Source: Pandoraea anhela (GTDB lineage Bacteria; Pseudomonadota; Gammaproteobacteria; Burkholderiales; Burkholderiaceae). Taken from it: a stretch of DNA of 41,908 nt. Positions 8,308 to 16,908 of the stretch are shown here, one piece after another (within the stretch, counting starts at the first letter, position 1; every line of letters starts with the position of its first letter). The DNA lies in NCBI RefSeq assembly GCF_902459655.1, contig NZ_CABPSB010000031.1:1-41908 (forward strand), given 5' to 3'. The position numbers were made by a program, and so were the translations under genes. Below the pieces are notes generated by a model. The model was given only the letters and a program-made list of their open reading frames with translations. It made no database searches and was not told the DNA's origin.

Positions 8308-9294
8308 ATGCATAAGGCCGCCATCGTCGCGTTTCCAGGGTGCTATGCGTCGAGCATGGGCGGGTTCGCCGACGTGTTGCAGGTCGCCAACGCTCACTTG
8401 CGCCAGCAGCACGGCGAGAACGCGAAGCTGTTTCAGTGGAGTTTCGTGTCCGTGTCCGGCGAAAGCGTGCGCACGAGCAACGGATTGCTCGTGGAGACCG
8501 GTCGGCTGGACCCTCGCACGAAATACGGCCTTGTTTTCATACCGAGCTTTCATTACTCGGGGCGTGCGGATTTTGAAAAACTCTTGAAGACGCAGACAAC
8601 GCTGCGTAGCTGGCTCACGTCCCAATGGAATAACGGCGCATGGGTGGCGGCAAATTGCACGGGGACATTCATCCTTGCCGAAACGGGGCTGCTCGATGGC
8701 CGTGTCGCCACGACGACATGGTGGTTGCAACGACAGTTCCGCAGTCGATTCCCTCGTGTCGATTTGCAACTCGATCCGGTGGTCACTGAAGCGGATCGTT
8801 TGGTTTGTGCAGGCGCCTACGCCTCGTATCTTTTGCAGGCCATTCGCGTGATCGAACGCTTTTCCGGTCCCGTGATCGCGTCGCTTAGTGCGAAGACGAT
8901 GCTCATTGATGTGAGTCAAACGACCCAAACGCCCCACCTCCCGTTGCTGTCCGACAAGAGTCACGGCGACAGCATGGTCCACAAGGCTCAGCACCGGCTG
9001 CAAAAACATATGGCCAGGGACTTGAGAATCGTGGATCTTGCGGCAGAGCTCAATGTCAGCGAGCGAACGCTGATTCGCCGTTTCAAAGCAGCGCTGGATC
9101 AAACGCCGCTAAGTTACCTGCAGAGCCTTCGGCTCGATGCCGCCCGCAGCCTGCTCGAAGCCGGCGATCTCACGGTGGAGGGCGTGGCGCAGCGCGTGGG
9201 TTACGCCGATACCAGCTCGTTTTCGCGTCTGTTTCGCGAGAAGATCGGGTTAAGCCCGGGGGCGTATCGAATGCGCTTCCGGACTTCCTCGTAA
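8308..9294 (+). CDS. GlxA-family AraC-type transcriptional regulator (DJ-1/PfpI + HTH)
   Basis: A 328-residue regulator. Residues 1-190 form a DJ-1/PfpI-like (class I amidotransferase-like) sensing domain with the nucleophile-elbow block AANCTGTF (Cys117). Residues 225-328 are a double helix-turn-helix AraC domain (VSERTLIRRFKAAL and VAQRVGYADTSSFSRLFREKIGLSPGAYR). Related GlxA-like regulators control catabolism of betaines, arginine and other small amines or acids. It is divergent from the acyl-CoA dehydrogenase gene with a 130-base shared control region, so activation of that operon is the likely role. No strong ribosome binding site precedes the ATG at 8308. The ligand is unknown. Confidence 0.88.
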   Translation: MHKAAIVAFPGCYASSMGGFADVLQVANAHLRQQHGENAKLFQWSFVSVSGESVRTSNGLLVETGRLDPRTKYGLVFIPSFHYSGRADFEKLLKTQTTLRSWLTSQWNNGAWVAANCTGTFILAETGLLDGRVATTTWWLQRQFRSRFPRVDLQLDPVVTEADRLVCAGAYASYLLQAIRVIERFSGPVIASLSAKTMLIDVSQTTQTPHLPLLSDKSHGDSMVHKAQHRLQKHMARDLRIVDLAAELNVSERTLIRRFKAALDQTPLSYLQSLRLDAARSLLEAGDLTVEGVAQRVGYADTSSFSRLFREKIGLSPGAYRMRFRTSS

Positions 9295-9308
9295 ATATCG
9301 CCCAGTAC

Positions 9309-9328
9309 TGCCTACTCTCTCGTAGGCA
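9309..9328 (+). terminator. Hairpin after the GlxA-type regulator gene
   Basis: TGCCTAC (9309-9315) and GTAGGCA (9322-9328) form a perfect 7-bp stem with a 6-base loop, 14 bases after the regulator stop codon. No T-run follows, so termination is possible but not certain. The remainder of the gap to 9570 shows nothing I can name. Confidence 0.35.
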
Positions 9329-9570
9329 CGCCATACCAGGCATCGAACCGTGCCGCCATTCGGGGGCAACCGTTGCCCGGCAGCGGCAGATGAGACGTGC
9401 GCGATTCACGGGGTTGCCGACAGCGGCACGGTGTGGGATCTTAGCGGCATCGACTGAGGGAGGATTGCACGTCGCCATTCGGCATGTCCTGATCATCCGG
9501 ATAAATGGGTTCGGCATGTGCGCGGGTTCGGATCGTCTGTATCTCAAAAACGGCAAGGGCCAGGCAAAGA

Positions 9571-10668
9571 ATGGAGTCAAGGCGGGAGAAGGGACTAAAA
9601 TTTTCGCGACGGGTATTTGTCCTGCGCAGCACGGGATGTGCACTCAGTGCAATCCTCGTTCTGGCGTCGATTTACCCGCTGGGCGCGCATCCGCTCACCC
9701 TGACGCTTTGGGGCGTCAATGCTTTTGTGTGGCCGATAATCGCCTATACCCGTGCGTCACGCGCCGCGGATCCCATCAGGGTGGAGCGTGTCAACCTCCT
9801 ATGCGATTCGCTGTTCGGCGGCGCCTGGGTTTCCGCCATGCATTTCGCAGATGCGCCGTCGGCGGTTCTGATCTCGATGCTCCTCATGCACAACGCCTCG
9901 GTTGGCGGGGCACGGCTGATGCTTCAGGGCGCGGTCGTCATTGGACTGGGCGTCGCGATTGCCGGCATGTTGACCGGCTTCCGCATGTCGCTCGCGACGG
10001 ACGTGAGCCAAGTCGCCGCATGTTTTCCGATGCTCATGTTCTACCCTTCGGTGGTGGGGCTATCGAGCCATAAGCTCGCACGGCGACTGTCCCAAAGCAA
10101 AAGAGCAATCCGTGACATGAGCGGACAAGACGAGTTGACGCAACTGAAGAATCGCCATCTCTGGATGAAGGCGTTCACGGAGAGCTTCGAGAGTATCCAG
10201 CGAGGCGGCATGAAGGTGGCGTGCGTCGCCATCATCGATGTCGACGAGTTCAAATACGTCAACGATACCTATGGACATCTTCGCGGCGATGCGTTTCTGA
10301 GGGGACTCGGCGGCATACTGCGCGAGCACCAATCCGACCTGGTCAGCGCCGGTCGATATGGGGGAGACGAGTTCTGCATGCTTTTCAATCGACAGGCGCT
10401 CTCCAGTGTCTGTCAGAGACTGGAAGCGATCCGTGGATCGTTCCTTCTGCATGCCTGCCGGGACGGCGACACTGTGCCTGTGACGCTGAGCATCGGTGTC
10501 GCCGAATTCGACGCGACGTTCGAGACACCGTCCGACTGGCTTGCCGCTGCCGACGCTGCACTGTACTCCGCCAAGCGTTCAGGCAGAAACACGGTCGCTG
10601 TCTGGGATCCCGACACACGACAAGCAAACCAGTCGGGCGATGAAGTGAACCGAACCCACGCGCAATGA
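9571..10668 (+). CDS. Diguanylate cyclase, MASE2-like membrane domain + GGDEF
   Basis: A 365-residue protein predicted to make cyclic di-GMP from two GTP at the inner membrane. Residues 8-175 hold several hydrophobic helices opening with KFSRRVFVLRSTGCALSAIL, which resembles the MASE2 domain of AdrA/DgcC-type cyclases. Residues 190-350 form the GGDEF domain with an intact GGDEF at 264-268, DELTQLKNRHLW near its start and DAALYSAKRSGRN near its end. The inhibitory RxxD site normally placed five residues before GGDEF is not intact: the aligned motif reads HQSD and the spacing is seven residues. The ATG at 9571 is chosen because the MASE2-like segment begins just after it; an upstream start at 9505 is possible. 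It is monocistronic in appearance. Confidence 0.82.
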   Translation: MESRREKGLKFSRRVFVLRSTGCALSAILVLASIYPLGAHPLTLTLWGVNAFVWPIIAYTRASRAADPIRVERVNLLCDSLFGGAWVSAMHFADAPSAVLISMLLMHNASVGGARLMLQGAVVIGLGVAIAGMLTGFRMSLATDVSQVAACFPMLMFYPSVVGLSSHKLARRLSQSKRAIRDMSGQDELTQLKNRHLWMKAFTESFESIQRGGMKVACVAIIDVDEFKYVNDTYGHLRGDAFLRGLGGILREHQSDLVSAGRYGGDEFCMLFNRQALSSVCQRLEAIRGSFLLHACRDGDTVPVTLSIGVAEFDATFETPSDWLAAADAALYSAKRSGRNTVAVWDPDTRQANQSGDEVNRTHAQ

Positions 10669-10860
10669 CCGATCGGTCGCTATCCGCAGCCCCCCGCCCC
10701 CGCCCCCCGCCCCAGCTCCCCACACAAACCCGCCACCTCTTATCCGAGCATTGCGCGCCCAGGCGGCGTCTTTCCAAAACGTCATCGGCCCCTGCGCGTA
10801 AACCCCGATATCCGGCCTCCCCATCGAGGCATAACCTTCGACTTCTCATAAAACAGAACG

Positions 10861-10881
10861 TCATTCTGTCTGACAGAATGA
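10861..10881. promoter_or_regulatory. Perfect 21-bp palindromic operator
   Basis: Ten-base arms (10861-10870 and 10872-10881) around a single central T form a perfect inverted repeat with core CTGTCTGACAG. It lies 29 bases before the permease ATG, just upstream of the Shine-Dalgarno AAGGAGG, in an otherwise unremarkable gap. The form fits a dimeric helix-turn-helix repressor. The IclR gene at the other end of this module is the obvious candidate, but a GntR/FCD-type protein encoded elsewhere would fit the motif style as well. Confidence 0.6.
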
Positions 10882-10910
10882 TCAGCAATGCAATCCAAAG
10901 GAGGATTGAA

Positions 10911-12344
10911 ATGTCGAGTTTGCCTGTCGGCGCGGTGTCAGCGTCGTCTGCCGCCCATGCCGGGCCGTCCGACGCCAGTCGGCAGATCAATGCGCGCATC
11001 GACCGGTTGCCGGCGACGCGTTCCGTCTGGACGCTCATCCTGCTGCTCGCGATCGGCGGCTGGTTCGAGTTCTACGACCTGTTCTTCACCGCTTACGTCG
11101 GCCCCGGTCTCGTCAAAAGTGGGCTGTATTCCACCACGACGGCGTCGTTCTTCGGCGTCTCGGGGCTGGGCGCGTTCGTGGCGGCGTCGTTCGCCGGCCT
11201 GTTCATCGGCACGTTTTTCCTGACGGGGCTCGCCGACCGCTACGGCCGCCGCACGATCTTCACCGTCGCGCTGCTCTGGTATTCCATCGCCACGCTCGTC
11301 ATGGCGTTCCAGACCACGGCGCCGATGATCAACCTGTGGCGTCTGATCGCCGGCATCGGCGTGGGCGTCGAGCTCGTCACGATCGACACCTACGTGAGCG
11401 AACTTGCCCCGAAGCATCTGCGCGGCCGCGCCTTCGCCTTCATTCACCTGATCCAGTATCTGGCGGTGCCCGCCGTGGCGCTGCTCTCGTGGTGGCTCGT
11501 GCCGCAGCAGGTCTTCGGCATGGACGGCTGGCGCACGGTGGTCATCATCGGGGCGCTCGGCGCACTGGTCGTCTGGGCGATCCGCCGACGCGTGCCGGAA
11601 AGCCCGCGCTGGCTCGCGCAGCAAGGCCGTGCCGCCGAAGCCGAAGCGATCGTCGCGGATCTCGAAGCGCGCGTGCAACGCGAGTCGGGCCGCGCACTGC
11701 CGCCGCCGGTCCTCAGTGTCGAGCCCGCCGCGACCAAGGCCAGGTTCCGCGAAATCTGGCAGAAGCCGTACCGTCGCCGCGCCATCACGCTGCTCGTCTT
11801 CAACCTGTTTCAGGCCATCGGCTTCTACGGCTTCGCCTCGTGGGTGCCGACGCTGCTGGTGTCCAAAGGCATCACGGTCACGCACAGCCTGATGTACTCG
11901 TTCGTGATCGCCATCTCGAACCCGTTCGGCCCGCTCATCGGCATGGCCATTGCCGATCGCATCGAGCGCAAGACGCTCGTGGTGCTCTCCGCGCTCGGTA
12001 TCGCGGTATTCGGCTCGTTGTTCGCAGTGCAGACTTCGCCCGTCATGCTGATGATGCTCGGCGTGGCCATCACCCTGTGCGGCACGCTGCTGTCTGTTGG
12101 CTACCACGCTTATCAGACCGAGTTGTTCCCCACACGCATTCGCGCCCGCGCCGTCGGCTTCGTGTACTCGATGTCGCGCCTGTCGGCGATGTTCTCGGGC
12201 TTCATGATCGCCTTCGCGCTGCGCCATTTCGACGTGACCGGCGTGTTTGCGCTGATCACGTTCGCGATGGTCATGGTGATGGCGTCGATCGGGCTGTTCG
12301 GGCCGCGCACGAATCAGCGCACGCTCGACGAAATCTCGCACTGA
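10911..12344 (+). CDS. MFS transporter, NiaP/sugar-porter-like acid permease
   Basis: A 477-residue permease with 12 predicted membrane helices. Conserved blocks are GGWFEFYDLFFTAYVGPGL in helix 1, LADRYGRRTIF in loop 2-3, IAGIGVGVELVTIDTYVSELAPKHLRGRA in helices 4-5, RRRVPESPRWLA in the central loop and YQTELFPTRIRARA in the second half. The pattern matches MFS carriers for aromatic or small organic acids, related to NiaP and the AAHS group. The ATG at 10911 has a strong AAGGAGG six bases upstream. It is 40 bases before the CoA-transferase gene and is preceded by a perfect palindrome, so it is the promoter-proximal gene of the CaiB and citryl-CoA-lyase module and presumably imports its acid. 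Confidence 0.85.
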   Translation: MSSLPVGAVSASSAAHAGPSDASRQINARIDRLPATRSVWTLILLLAIGGWFEFYDLFFTAYVGPGLVKSGLYSTTTASFFGVSGLGAFVAASFAGLFIGTFFLTGLADRYGRRTIFTVALLWYSIATLVMAFQTTAPMINLWRLIAGIGVGVELVTIDTYVSELAPKHLRGRAFAFIHLIQYLAVPAVALLSWWLVPQQVFGMDGWRTVVIIGALGALVVWAIRRRVPESPRWLAQQGRAAEAEAIVADLEARVQRESGRALPPPVLSVEPAATKARFREIWQKPYRRRAITLLVFNLFQAIGFYGFASWVPTLLVSKGITVTHSLMYSFVIAISNPFGPLIGMAIADRIERKTLVVLSALGIAVFGSLFAVQTSPVMLMMLGVAITLCGTLLSVGYHAYQTELFPTRIRARAVGFVYSMSRLSAMFSGFMIAFALRHFDVTGVFALITFAMVMVMASIGLFGPRTNQRTLDEISH

Positions 12345-12384
12345 CACCCACCACCCACCACACACGCCACATCAGGAGTCAACG

Positions 12385-13584
12385 ATGGCATTGCCGCTCG
12401 CCGGGGTGAAAGTCCTCGATCTTTCCAACGTTCTCGCCGGACCGTTCTGCGCCTACCAACTGGCGCTGATGGGCGCCGACGTGACCAAGGTCGAAAACCC
12501 GGAAGGGGGCGATCTTGCCCGCAGGCTGGGGGCCGACAAGGACGCTGCGGCGCGTCAGATGGGGGCGTCGTTCGTGGCCGTCAACGCCGGCAAACGTTCG
12601 CTCACGCTCAACCTGAAGGACCCGCGTGGCAAGGCCATCCTGAAATCGCTGGTTGCATCGAGCGATGTGCTCGTCGAGAACTTTCGTCCCGGTGTCATGA
12701 CGCGACTCGGCCTCGACTTCGATGCGTTGCGCGATGTGAATCCGCGTCTGGTCTATTGCGCGATTTCGGGGTTCGGGGCGGATGGCGAAATGTCGTCGCG
12801 TCCCGCCTACGATCAGATCATTCAGGGCATTTCCGGCGTGATGAGTGTGACGGGCGACGCGCAAAGCGCCCCGCTGCGCGTCGGCTACCCGGTCTCGGAC
12901 ACGGTCGGCGGTCTGACGGCGGCGTTCGCCATCTGTGCCGCCTTGCTCGACGCACGCGTGACGGGGCAGGGCCGCATGCTCGACGTCTCCATGCTCGAAG
13001 CCACGCTCGCGACGATGGGATGGGTCGTGTCGAATTACCTGAACGCAGGCGTTGCGCCGGTCCCGATGGGCAATGAGAACTTCACCGCCGCGCCGTCGGG
13101 CACCTTCCGCACGGGCGACGGATTGCTCAACATTGCCGCAAACGAAACGCGTCAGTTCGTCGCGCTGTGCACGCTGATCGGTCGTGCCGAACTGGCCGAC
13201 GATCCGCGCTTCGCACAACGCGATACGCGCAAGCAGAATCGTCACGCGCTCAAGGCAGAAATCGAAGCCGCGCTCGCGCACGACAGCGCGGCGAACTGGG
13301 AGACGAAGCTCGTGGCGAGCGGTGTGCCTGCAGGGCGCGTGATGTCGGTGCCCGACGTGCTCGCGCACCCCCATCTCGCGTCGCGCGAGTTCGTGCGCGA
13401 ACTGAGCGTGCCGGGCGAAGCGATACCACAGCGCGTCACGCGCGCGGGCTTCCGCCTGTCGGGGGGCGACGCCGCGCCGCAGGCGCCTGCGCCCTCGCTC
13501 GGCGCCGATACGCAGGCGTTGCTCGCGGGCCTCGGCTACGACGGCGCGGCCATCGATCAACTGCGTGCCGACGGCGTGATCTGA
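12385..13584 (+). CDS. CaiB/BaiF family CoA-transferase
   Basis: A 399-residue class III CoA-transferase. It moves CoA between acyl-CoA and a free carboxylic acid through an aspartyl-CoA anhydride mechanism. The N-terminus LAGVKVLDLSNVLAGPFCAYQLALMG and the blocks NAGKRSLTLNLKDPRG, VLVENFRPGVMTRLGL and SRPAYDQIIQGISG are characteristic. Asp172 in SDTVGGLTAAF aligns with the catalytic aspartate of formyl-CoA transferase. AGGAG lies six bases before the ATG. It sits between the MFS permease and a citryl-CoA-lyase-like gene, suggesting that it activates an imported hydroxy- or tricarboxylic acid to the CoA ester that the next enzyme cleaves. The actual acid is not determined by sequence. Confidence 0.9.
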   Translation: MALPLAGVKVLDLSNVLAGPFCAYQLALMGADVTKVENPEGGDLARRLGADKDAAARQMGASFVAVNAGKRSLTLNLKDPRGKAILKSLVASSDVLVENFRPGVMTRLGLDFDALRDVNPRLVYCAISGFGADGEMSSRPAYDQIIQGISGVMSVTGDAQSAPLRVGYPVSDTVGGLTAAFAICAALLDARVTGQGRMLDVSMLEATLATMGWVVSNYLNAGVAPVPMGNENFTAAPSGTFRTGDGLLNIAANETRQFVALCTLIGRAELADDPRFAQRDTRKQNRHALKAEIEAALAHDSAANWETKLVASGVPAGRVMSVPDVLAHPHLASREFVRELSVPGEAIPQRVTRAGFRLSGGDAAPQAPAPSLGADTQALLAGLGYDGAAIDQLRADGVI

Positions 13585-13636
13585 TCCACACACGACGACT
13601 CGCCGCAACCCGCTATGCCTTCCGATGACTCCGCTA

Positions 13637-13676
13637 TGACTCCCCTGTGACTCCCCTGTGACTCCCCTGTGACTCT
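13637..13676. repeat. 11-bp tandem repeat, three full copies
   Basis: The unit TGACTCCCCTG occurs at 13637-13647, 13648-13658 and 13659-13669, with a partial fourth copy and diverged copies on both sides. It fills the gap between the CoA-transferase stop and the next start codon. Confidence 0.9.
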
Positions 13677-13754
13677 CCATGACTCGCTGGACGCACGGCG
13701 ACCCGATTCGATTCCCCACGACCCACTACCGCACGCCCACCGCGTGAACCGACC

Positions 13755-14591
13755 ATGAATCCCACTCTCGATGCTGCGGCGCTGTGCGCCGATTACTGGA
13801 GCACGTCGATCATCGATATCCATCCGGGGTCGATCAACGTACGTGGCTATCCGATTCAGGACCTCATCGGCAACGTCGGTTTTGCCCAGATGATCTGGTT
13901 GATGCTGCGGGGCGAGTTGCCGACGCACCCGCAGGCGCGTTTGCTCGAAGCGGCGCTCGTCGCGTCGGTCGATCATGGTCCGCATGCCCCCTCCATCGCG
14001 ATCTCGCGTATTGCCACGAGCTGCGGCTTGCCGTTGAACGGTGCGATGGCCTCGGCCATCAACGCGCTGGACGACGTGCATGGCGGCGCGGGACAGCAGG
14101 CTGTCGAGCTGTATCAGGACATCGCGCAGCGCCTCGCGGCGTCGTCGTCGGACGTACCGGACATGGCCGCTGCCGTCGCCGAAGGCATTGCGGCGTTCAA
14201 CGAAGCGCACGGCAAGTATCTACCGGGCTTCGGGCATCGCTTCCACCCGGTCGATCCGCGTGCGACACGACTGCTGGCGATGGTCGACGAAGCGGTCGGG
14301 CAAGGCGTGATCGACGGTCAATTCGCCGCCATCGCACGCGGTATCGAAGCGCATTTGAAGGCGCGCAAGCAAAAGCCGGTGCCGATGAACATCGATGGCA
14401 TTACGGCGGTGATCTATGCGGAGCTGGGGTTTGCGCCCGAGTTGGCGCGAGGGGTGTTTTGCCTGTCGCGCGCGGTGGGCATTCTGGCGCACGCGTGGGA
14501 GCAGCGCGGACGCGGCGAGCGCAACAAAGGCCCGCTGCCACGTCAGTTGCCTTATCACTACACCGGTCAGCCGGCGCGCTCGCTCCCCTGA
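13755..14591 (+). CDS. Citryl-CoA lyase / short citrate-synthase-like protein
   Basis: A 278-residue member of the citrate synthase superfamily, much shorter than true citrate synthase (about 430 residues). The three catalytic positions are kept: His109 in DDVHGGAG, His161 in PGFGHRFH and Asp214 in MNIDGITAVIYAELGF. Short forms of this kind are annotated as citryl-CoA lyases, cleaving citryl-CoA (or an analogous 3-hydroxyacyl-CoA) to acetyl-CoA and a 2-oxo acid. The neighbouring CaiB-type transferase would supply the CoA ester, so the pair could perform an ATP-independent citrate-lyase-like reaction. The start at 13755 is set by the conserved N-terminus; only weak ribosome-binding bases precede it. 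The 3' end overlaps the convergent IclR gene by 25 bases. Confidence 0.82.
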   Translation: MNPTLDAAALCADYWSTSIIDIHPGSINVRGYPIQDLIGNVGFAQMIWLMLRGELPTHPQARLLEAALVASVDHGPHAPSIAISRIATSCGLPLNGAMASAINALDDVHGGAGQQAVELYQDIAQRLAASSSDVPDMAAAVAEGIAAFNEAHGKYLPGFGHRFHPVDPRATRLLAMVDEAVGQGVIDGQFAAIARGIEAHLKARKQKPVPMNIDGITAVIYAELGFAPELARGVFCLSRAVGILAHAWEQRGRGERNKGPLPRQLPYHYTGQPARSLP

Positions 14592-15343
14592 GTCCGAGAC
14601 GCTTCAAAGGCGCGCCAGGCGGCGCGCACGCCACGCGAGTCGCCACCGAGTCCGTCGGTGGCGCGCGCAGCGCAGGAAAACAGATCGGGCAGATGACGCT
14701 CGATGAACGCGCGGTCGATGCGCGAGCTGGGACCGGCCAGCGTCATCACGCCCCGCAGCGCCTGCCGCACGCCGAACACCGGCATCGACACGCCCGCCGT
14801 GTCGCGCTCGCGATCGCCCATCGACACGCTGTAGCCGTCGGCGCGAATACGGTCGTACACGTCGCCCGGCTGCCCACCGAAGGCGAGAAGCGCGAGCCCG
14901 CCCGAGCCGTGTTCTAGCGGCAGCACGTCGCCCTCCCGGACATGGAACCTTACGGCATGCGTGGAATCGACGCGATGCAGACAGACGCGCACGGCGTCGT
15001 CGCGCACGTAAAACGACACGCTCTCGCCGCTCACGTCCGCCAGTTCGCGCATCAACGGCAGCACGATGTCACCGAGGTTCAGGCTGCGCTGGTACAGCGC
15101 GCCGAGCATGAACGTGGCGGGACCGAGCTGATAGCGGCCGTCTTCGAGCCGCACGAGCATGCGGTGCTGGATCAGCGCGCCGGCCAGCCGCAACAGCGTG
15201 CTCTTGTACAGGCCGGTGCGGGCGGCCAGTTCGGCCAGCGTGAGGGCATCGTCGTCGGGTTTGAACGCGAACAGGATGGCGCAGGCGCGGTCGATGACGG
15301 CAACGCCGGCGCTCTCTTTCGGTTCAGGGGTAACGTCGGACAT
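14567..15343 (-). CDS. IclR-family transcriptional regulator
   Basis: A 258-residue regulator with an N-terminal winged helix (VAVIDRACAILFAFKPDDDALTLAELAARTGLYKSTLLRLAGAL) and a C-terminal IclR effector-binding domain (VSFYVRDDAVRVCLHRVDSTH, LEHGSGGLALLAFGG, GVSMPVFG). The start at 15343 (MSDVTPEPK) is chosen for the usual family length; the Shine-Dalgarno is weak. It converges on and overlaps the citryl-CoA-lyase gene by 25 bases. Such linkage usually means that it controls the permease/CoA-transferase/lyase module with a pathway acid or CoA ester as effector. The palindrome at 10861 is a candidate target. Confidence 0.88.
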   Translation of the reverse strand: MSDVTPEPKESAGVAVIDRACAILFAFKPDDDALTLAELAARTGLYKSTLLRLAGALIQHRMLVRLEDGRYQLGPATFMLGALYQRSLNLGDIVLPLMRELADVSGESVSFYVRDDAVRVCLHRVDSTHAVRFHVREGDVLPLEHGSGGLALLAFGGQPGDVYDRIRADGYSVSMGDRERDTAGVSMPVFGVRQALRGVMTLAGPSSRIDRAFIERHLPDLFSCAARATDGLGGDSRGVRAAWRAFEASRTQGSERAG

Positions 15344-15630
15344 CGGAGCAGGCGAGGTGTCGCGGTAAAGAGTGAAGACGTCGGAGCGTCGAAGGGATGA
15401 GTTTATGCCATGTCGGCGTCGTTGTGCGTGAGCGTGGCGGTCTCGTGTTTCGGGACGCACGGCGCAGCGCTGCACCGGAGCAGGTATCGTAACGATTTTG
15501 GATGGCGCGGCGGTCGCGACATCGATGCCGGCGCTTTTTCCTCTGTCTGCATCATCGTCTTTCGTCTTTCGTCTCCCGCCTCCTGCCTTTACGACGTCCC
15601 GCCATCGTACCGATCTCCCACGCCTTCGCC

Positions 15631-16800
15631 ATGCTCACCGCCCTCGCCATCGAAAACTACCGCTCCATCCAGTCGCTCGTGATGCCGCTCACGCGTCTGA
15701 ACGTCATCAGCGGCGCAAACGGCAGCGGCAAGTCGAATCTTTACCGGGCGCTGCGCTTGCTCGCGAGCACGGCGACCGAAGGCATCGTGGCCCCGCTCGC
15801 CCGCGAGGGCGGTCTGGCGTCGGTGATGTGGGCGGGGCCGGAGGAGATCAGCCCCCGGATGCGGCGTGGCGAGGTACCGATTCAGGGCGGGCCGCGCCGC
15901 ACGCGAGCCCGGTTGCGGCTCGGGTTCAGCAGCGAGACCTTCGGTTACGCCGTTTGCATGGGCATTTCCAATGGCGACAACACGGCGTTCTGGGCGGATC
16001 CCGAGTACAAGCGGGAGAGTATCTGGGCCGGAGCGTTCCTGCGTCCGGCCAGCACGCTCGTCGATCGCGACGGTTACGTCGTCAGACGAAAAGCAGGCCG
16101 CGAATGGGTGGCGGTGACAAGCAGTCTGCCGCGTTACGAAAGCCTGTTCTCGCATATTGCCAACGACGACGCGTGTCCCGAAGTCTTCACCGTGCGCGAG
16201 CGGATACGCAACTGGCGTTTTTACGATCATTTCCGCACGGACGCGGAGGCCCCTGCGCGATGCCCGCAAATCGGCACGCGCACGCTCGCGCTTCATCATG
16301 ATGGCCGCGATCTGGCCGCCGCTTGGCAGACGATTCGCGAAATCGGTGACCGTGAAGCGCTCGACGAAGCGGTCTCCGATGCGTTCCCGGGCGCGAGCGT
16401 GACCATCGAGTTCGATGGCAAAGGCGGCTTTCTCCTTCAGTTCCAGCAGCACGGCCTGTTGCGTCCGCTGAGCGCCGCAGAACTCTCCGACGGCACGCTG
16501 CGATATCTGCTGCTGATCGCGGCGCTCATGACCGCACGTCCTCCCGAGTTGATGGTGCTCAACGAGCCCGAGGCCAGTTTGCACCCGGACCTGATGCCGG
16601 CGCTCGGCCGCCTGATCCGCCGTGCGTCGCAGCGCAGTCAGCTATGGGTCGTGTCGCACTCCGCGCGGCTGGCCGCTGCGCTGGAGGAAGATCCCGAATG
16701 CAACGCTATCAAGCTCGACAAGTCGTTTTCCGCGACCACGATTCTCGATCAGCATCCGTTCGAGCGCCCGGCATGGCGCTGGCCGGATAACGGCAAGTGA
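15631..16800 (+). CDS. AAA-type ATPase, COG4637-like (RecF/SMC style)
   Basis: A 389-residue single-chain ATPase. It begins MLTALAIENYRSIQSL, has Walker A GANGSGKS at 28-35, a serine-rich signature near AELSDGTLRYLLLIAALM, Walker B LMVLNEPEASLHPDL with Asn311-Glu312, and the H-loop VVSHSARL. The NEPE form in place of DEPE is, as far as I recall, usual for the COG4637 predicted ATPases. No nuclease, TOPRIM or membrane domain is attached. The function of this group is not established. It is transcribed alone or with the unrecognised gene 108 bases downstream. The start at 15631 matches the conserved N-terminus; upstream open frame is not family-like. Confidence 0.85.
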   Translation: MLTALAIENYRSIQSLVMPLTRLNVISGANGSGKSNLYRALRLLASTATEGIVAPLAREGGLASVMWAGPEEISPRMRRGEVPIQGGPRRTRARLRLGFSSETFGYAVCMGISNGDNTAFWADPEYKRESIWAGAFLRPASTLVDRDGYVVRRKAGREWVAVTSSLPRYESLFSHIANDDACPEVFTVRERIRNWRFYDHFRTDAEAPARCPQIGTRTLALHHDGRDLAAAWQTIREIGDREALDEAVSDAFPGASVTIEFDGKGGFLLQFQQHGLLRPLSAAELSDGTLRYLLLIAALMTARPPELMVLNEPEASLHPDLMPALGRLIRRASQRSQLWVVSHSARLAAALEEDPECNAIKLDKSFSATTILDQHPFERPAWRWPDNGK

Positions 16801-16908
16801 CAACAGGCCCGGTACTTCCCCGGAACTGGTAACTGGCCGACGCGATCGCAAAGTGCCCTGGCGGCGCGCTGTCACGATGCGAGCTTCCATCACCGACGGA
16901 GGTCGAGA

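Noticed and set aside
10667-10678. 12-bp palindrome GACCGATCGGTC at the diguanylate cyclase stop codon
   Set aside because: Lies at the end of a gene, too short to serve as a terminator stem with a loop, and no related site was found near a start.
10690-10725. C-rich tract after the diguanylate cyclase gene
   Set aside because: Looks like simple low-complexity sequence; no repeat unit or structure that I could support.
15486-15496. Short palindrome ATCGTAACGAT between the IclR and ATPase genes
   Set aside because: Only five-base arms; likely to occur by chance in a gap of this size.
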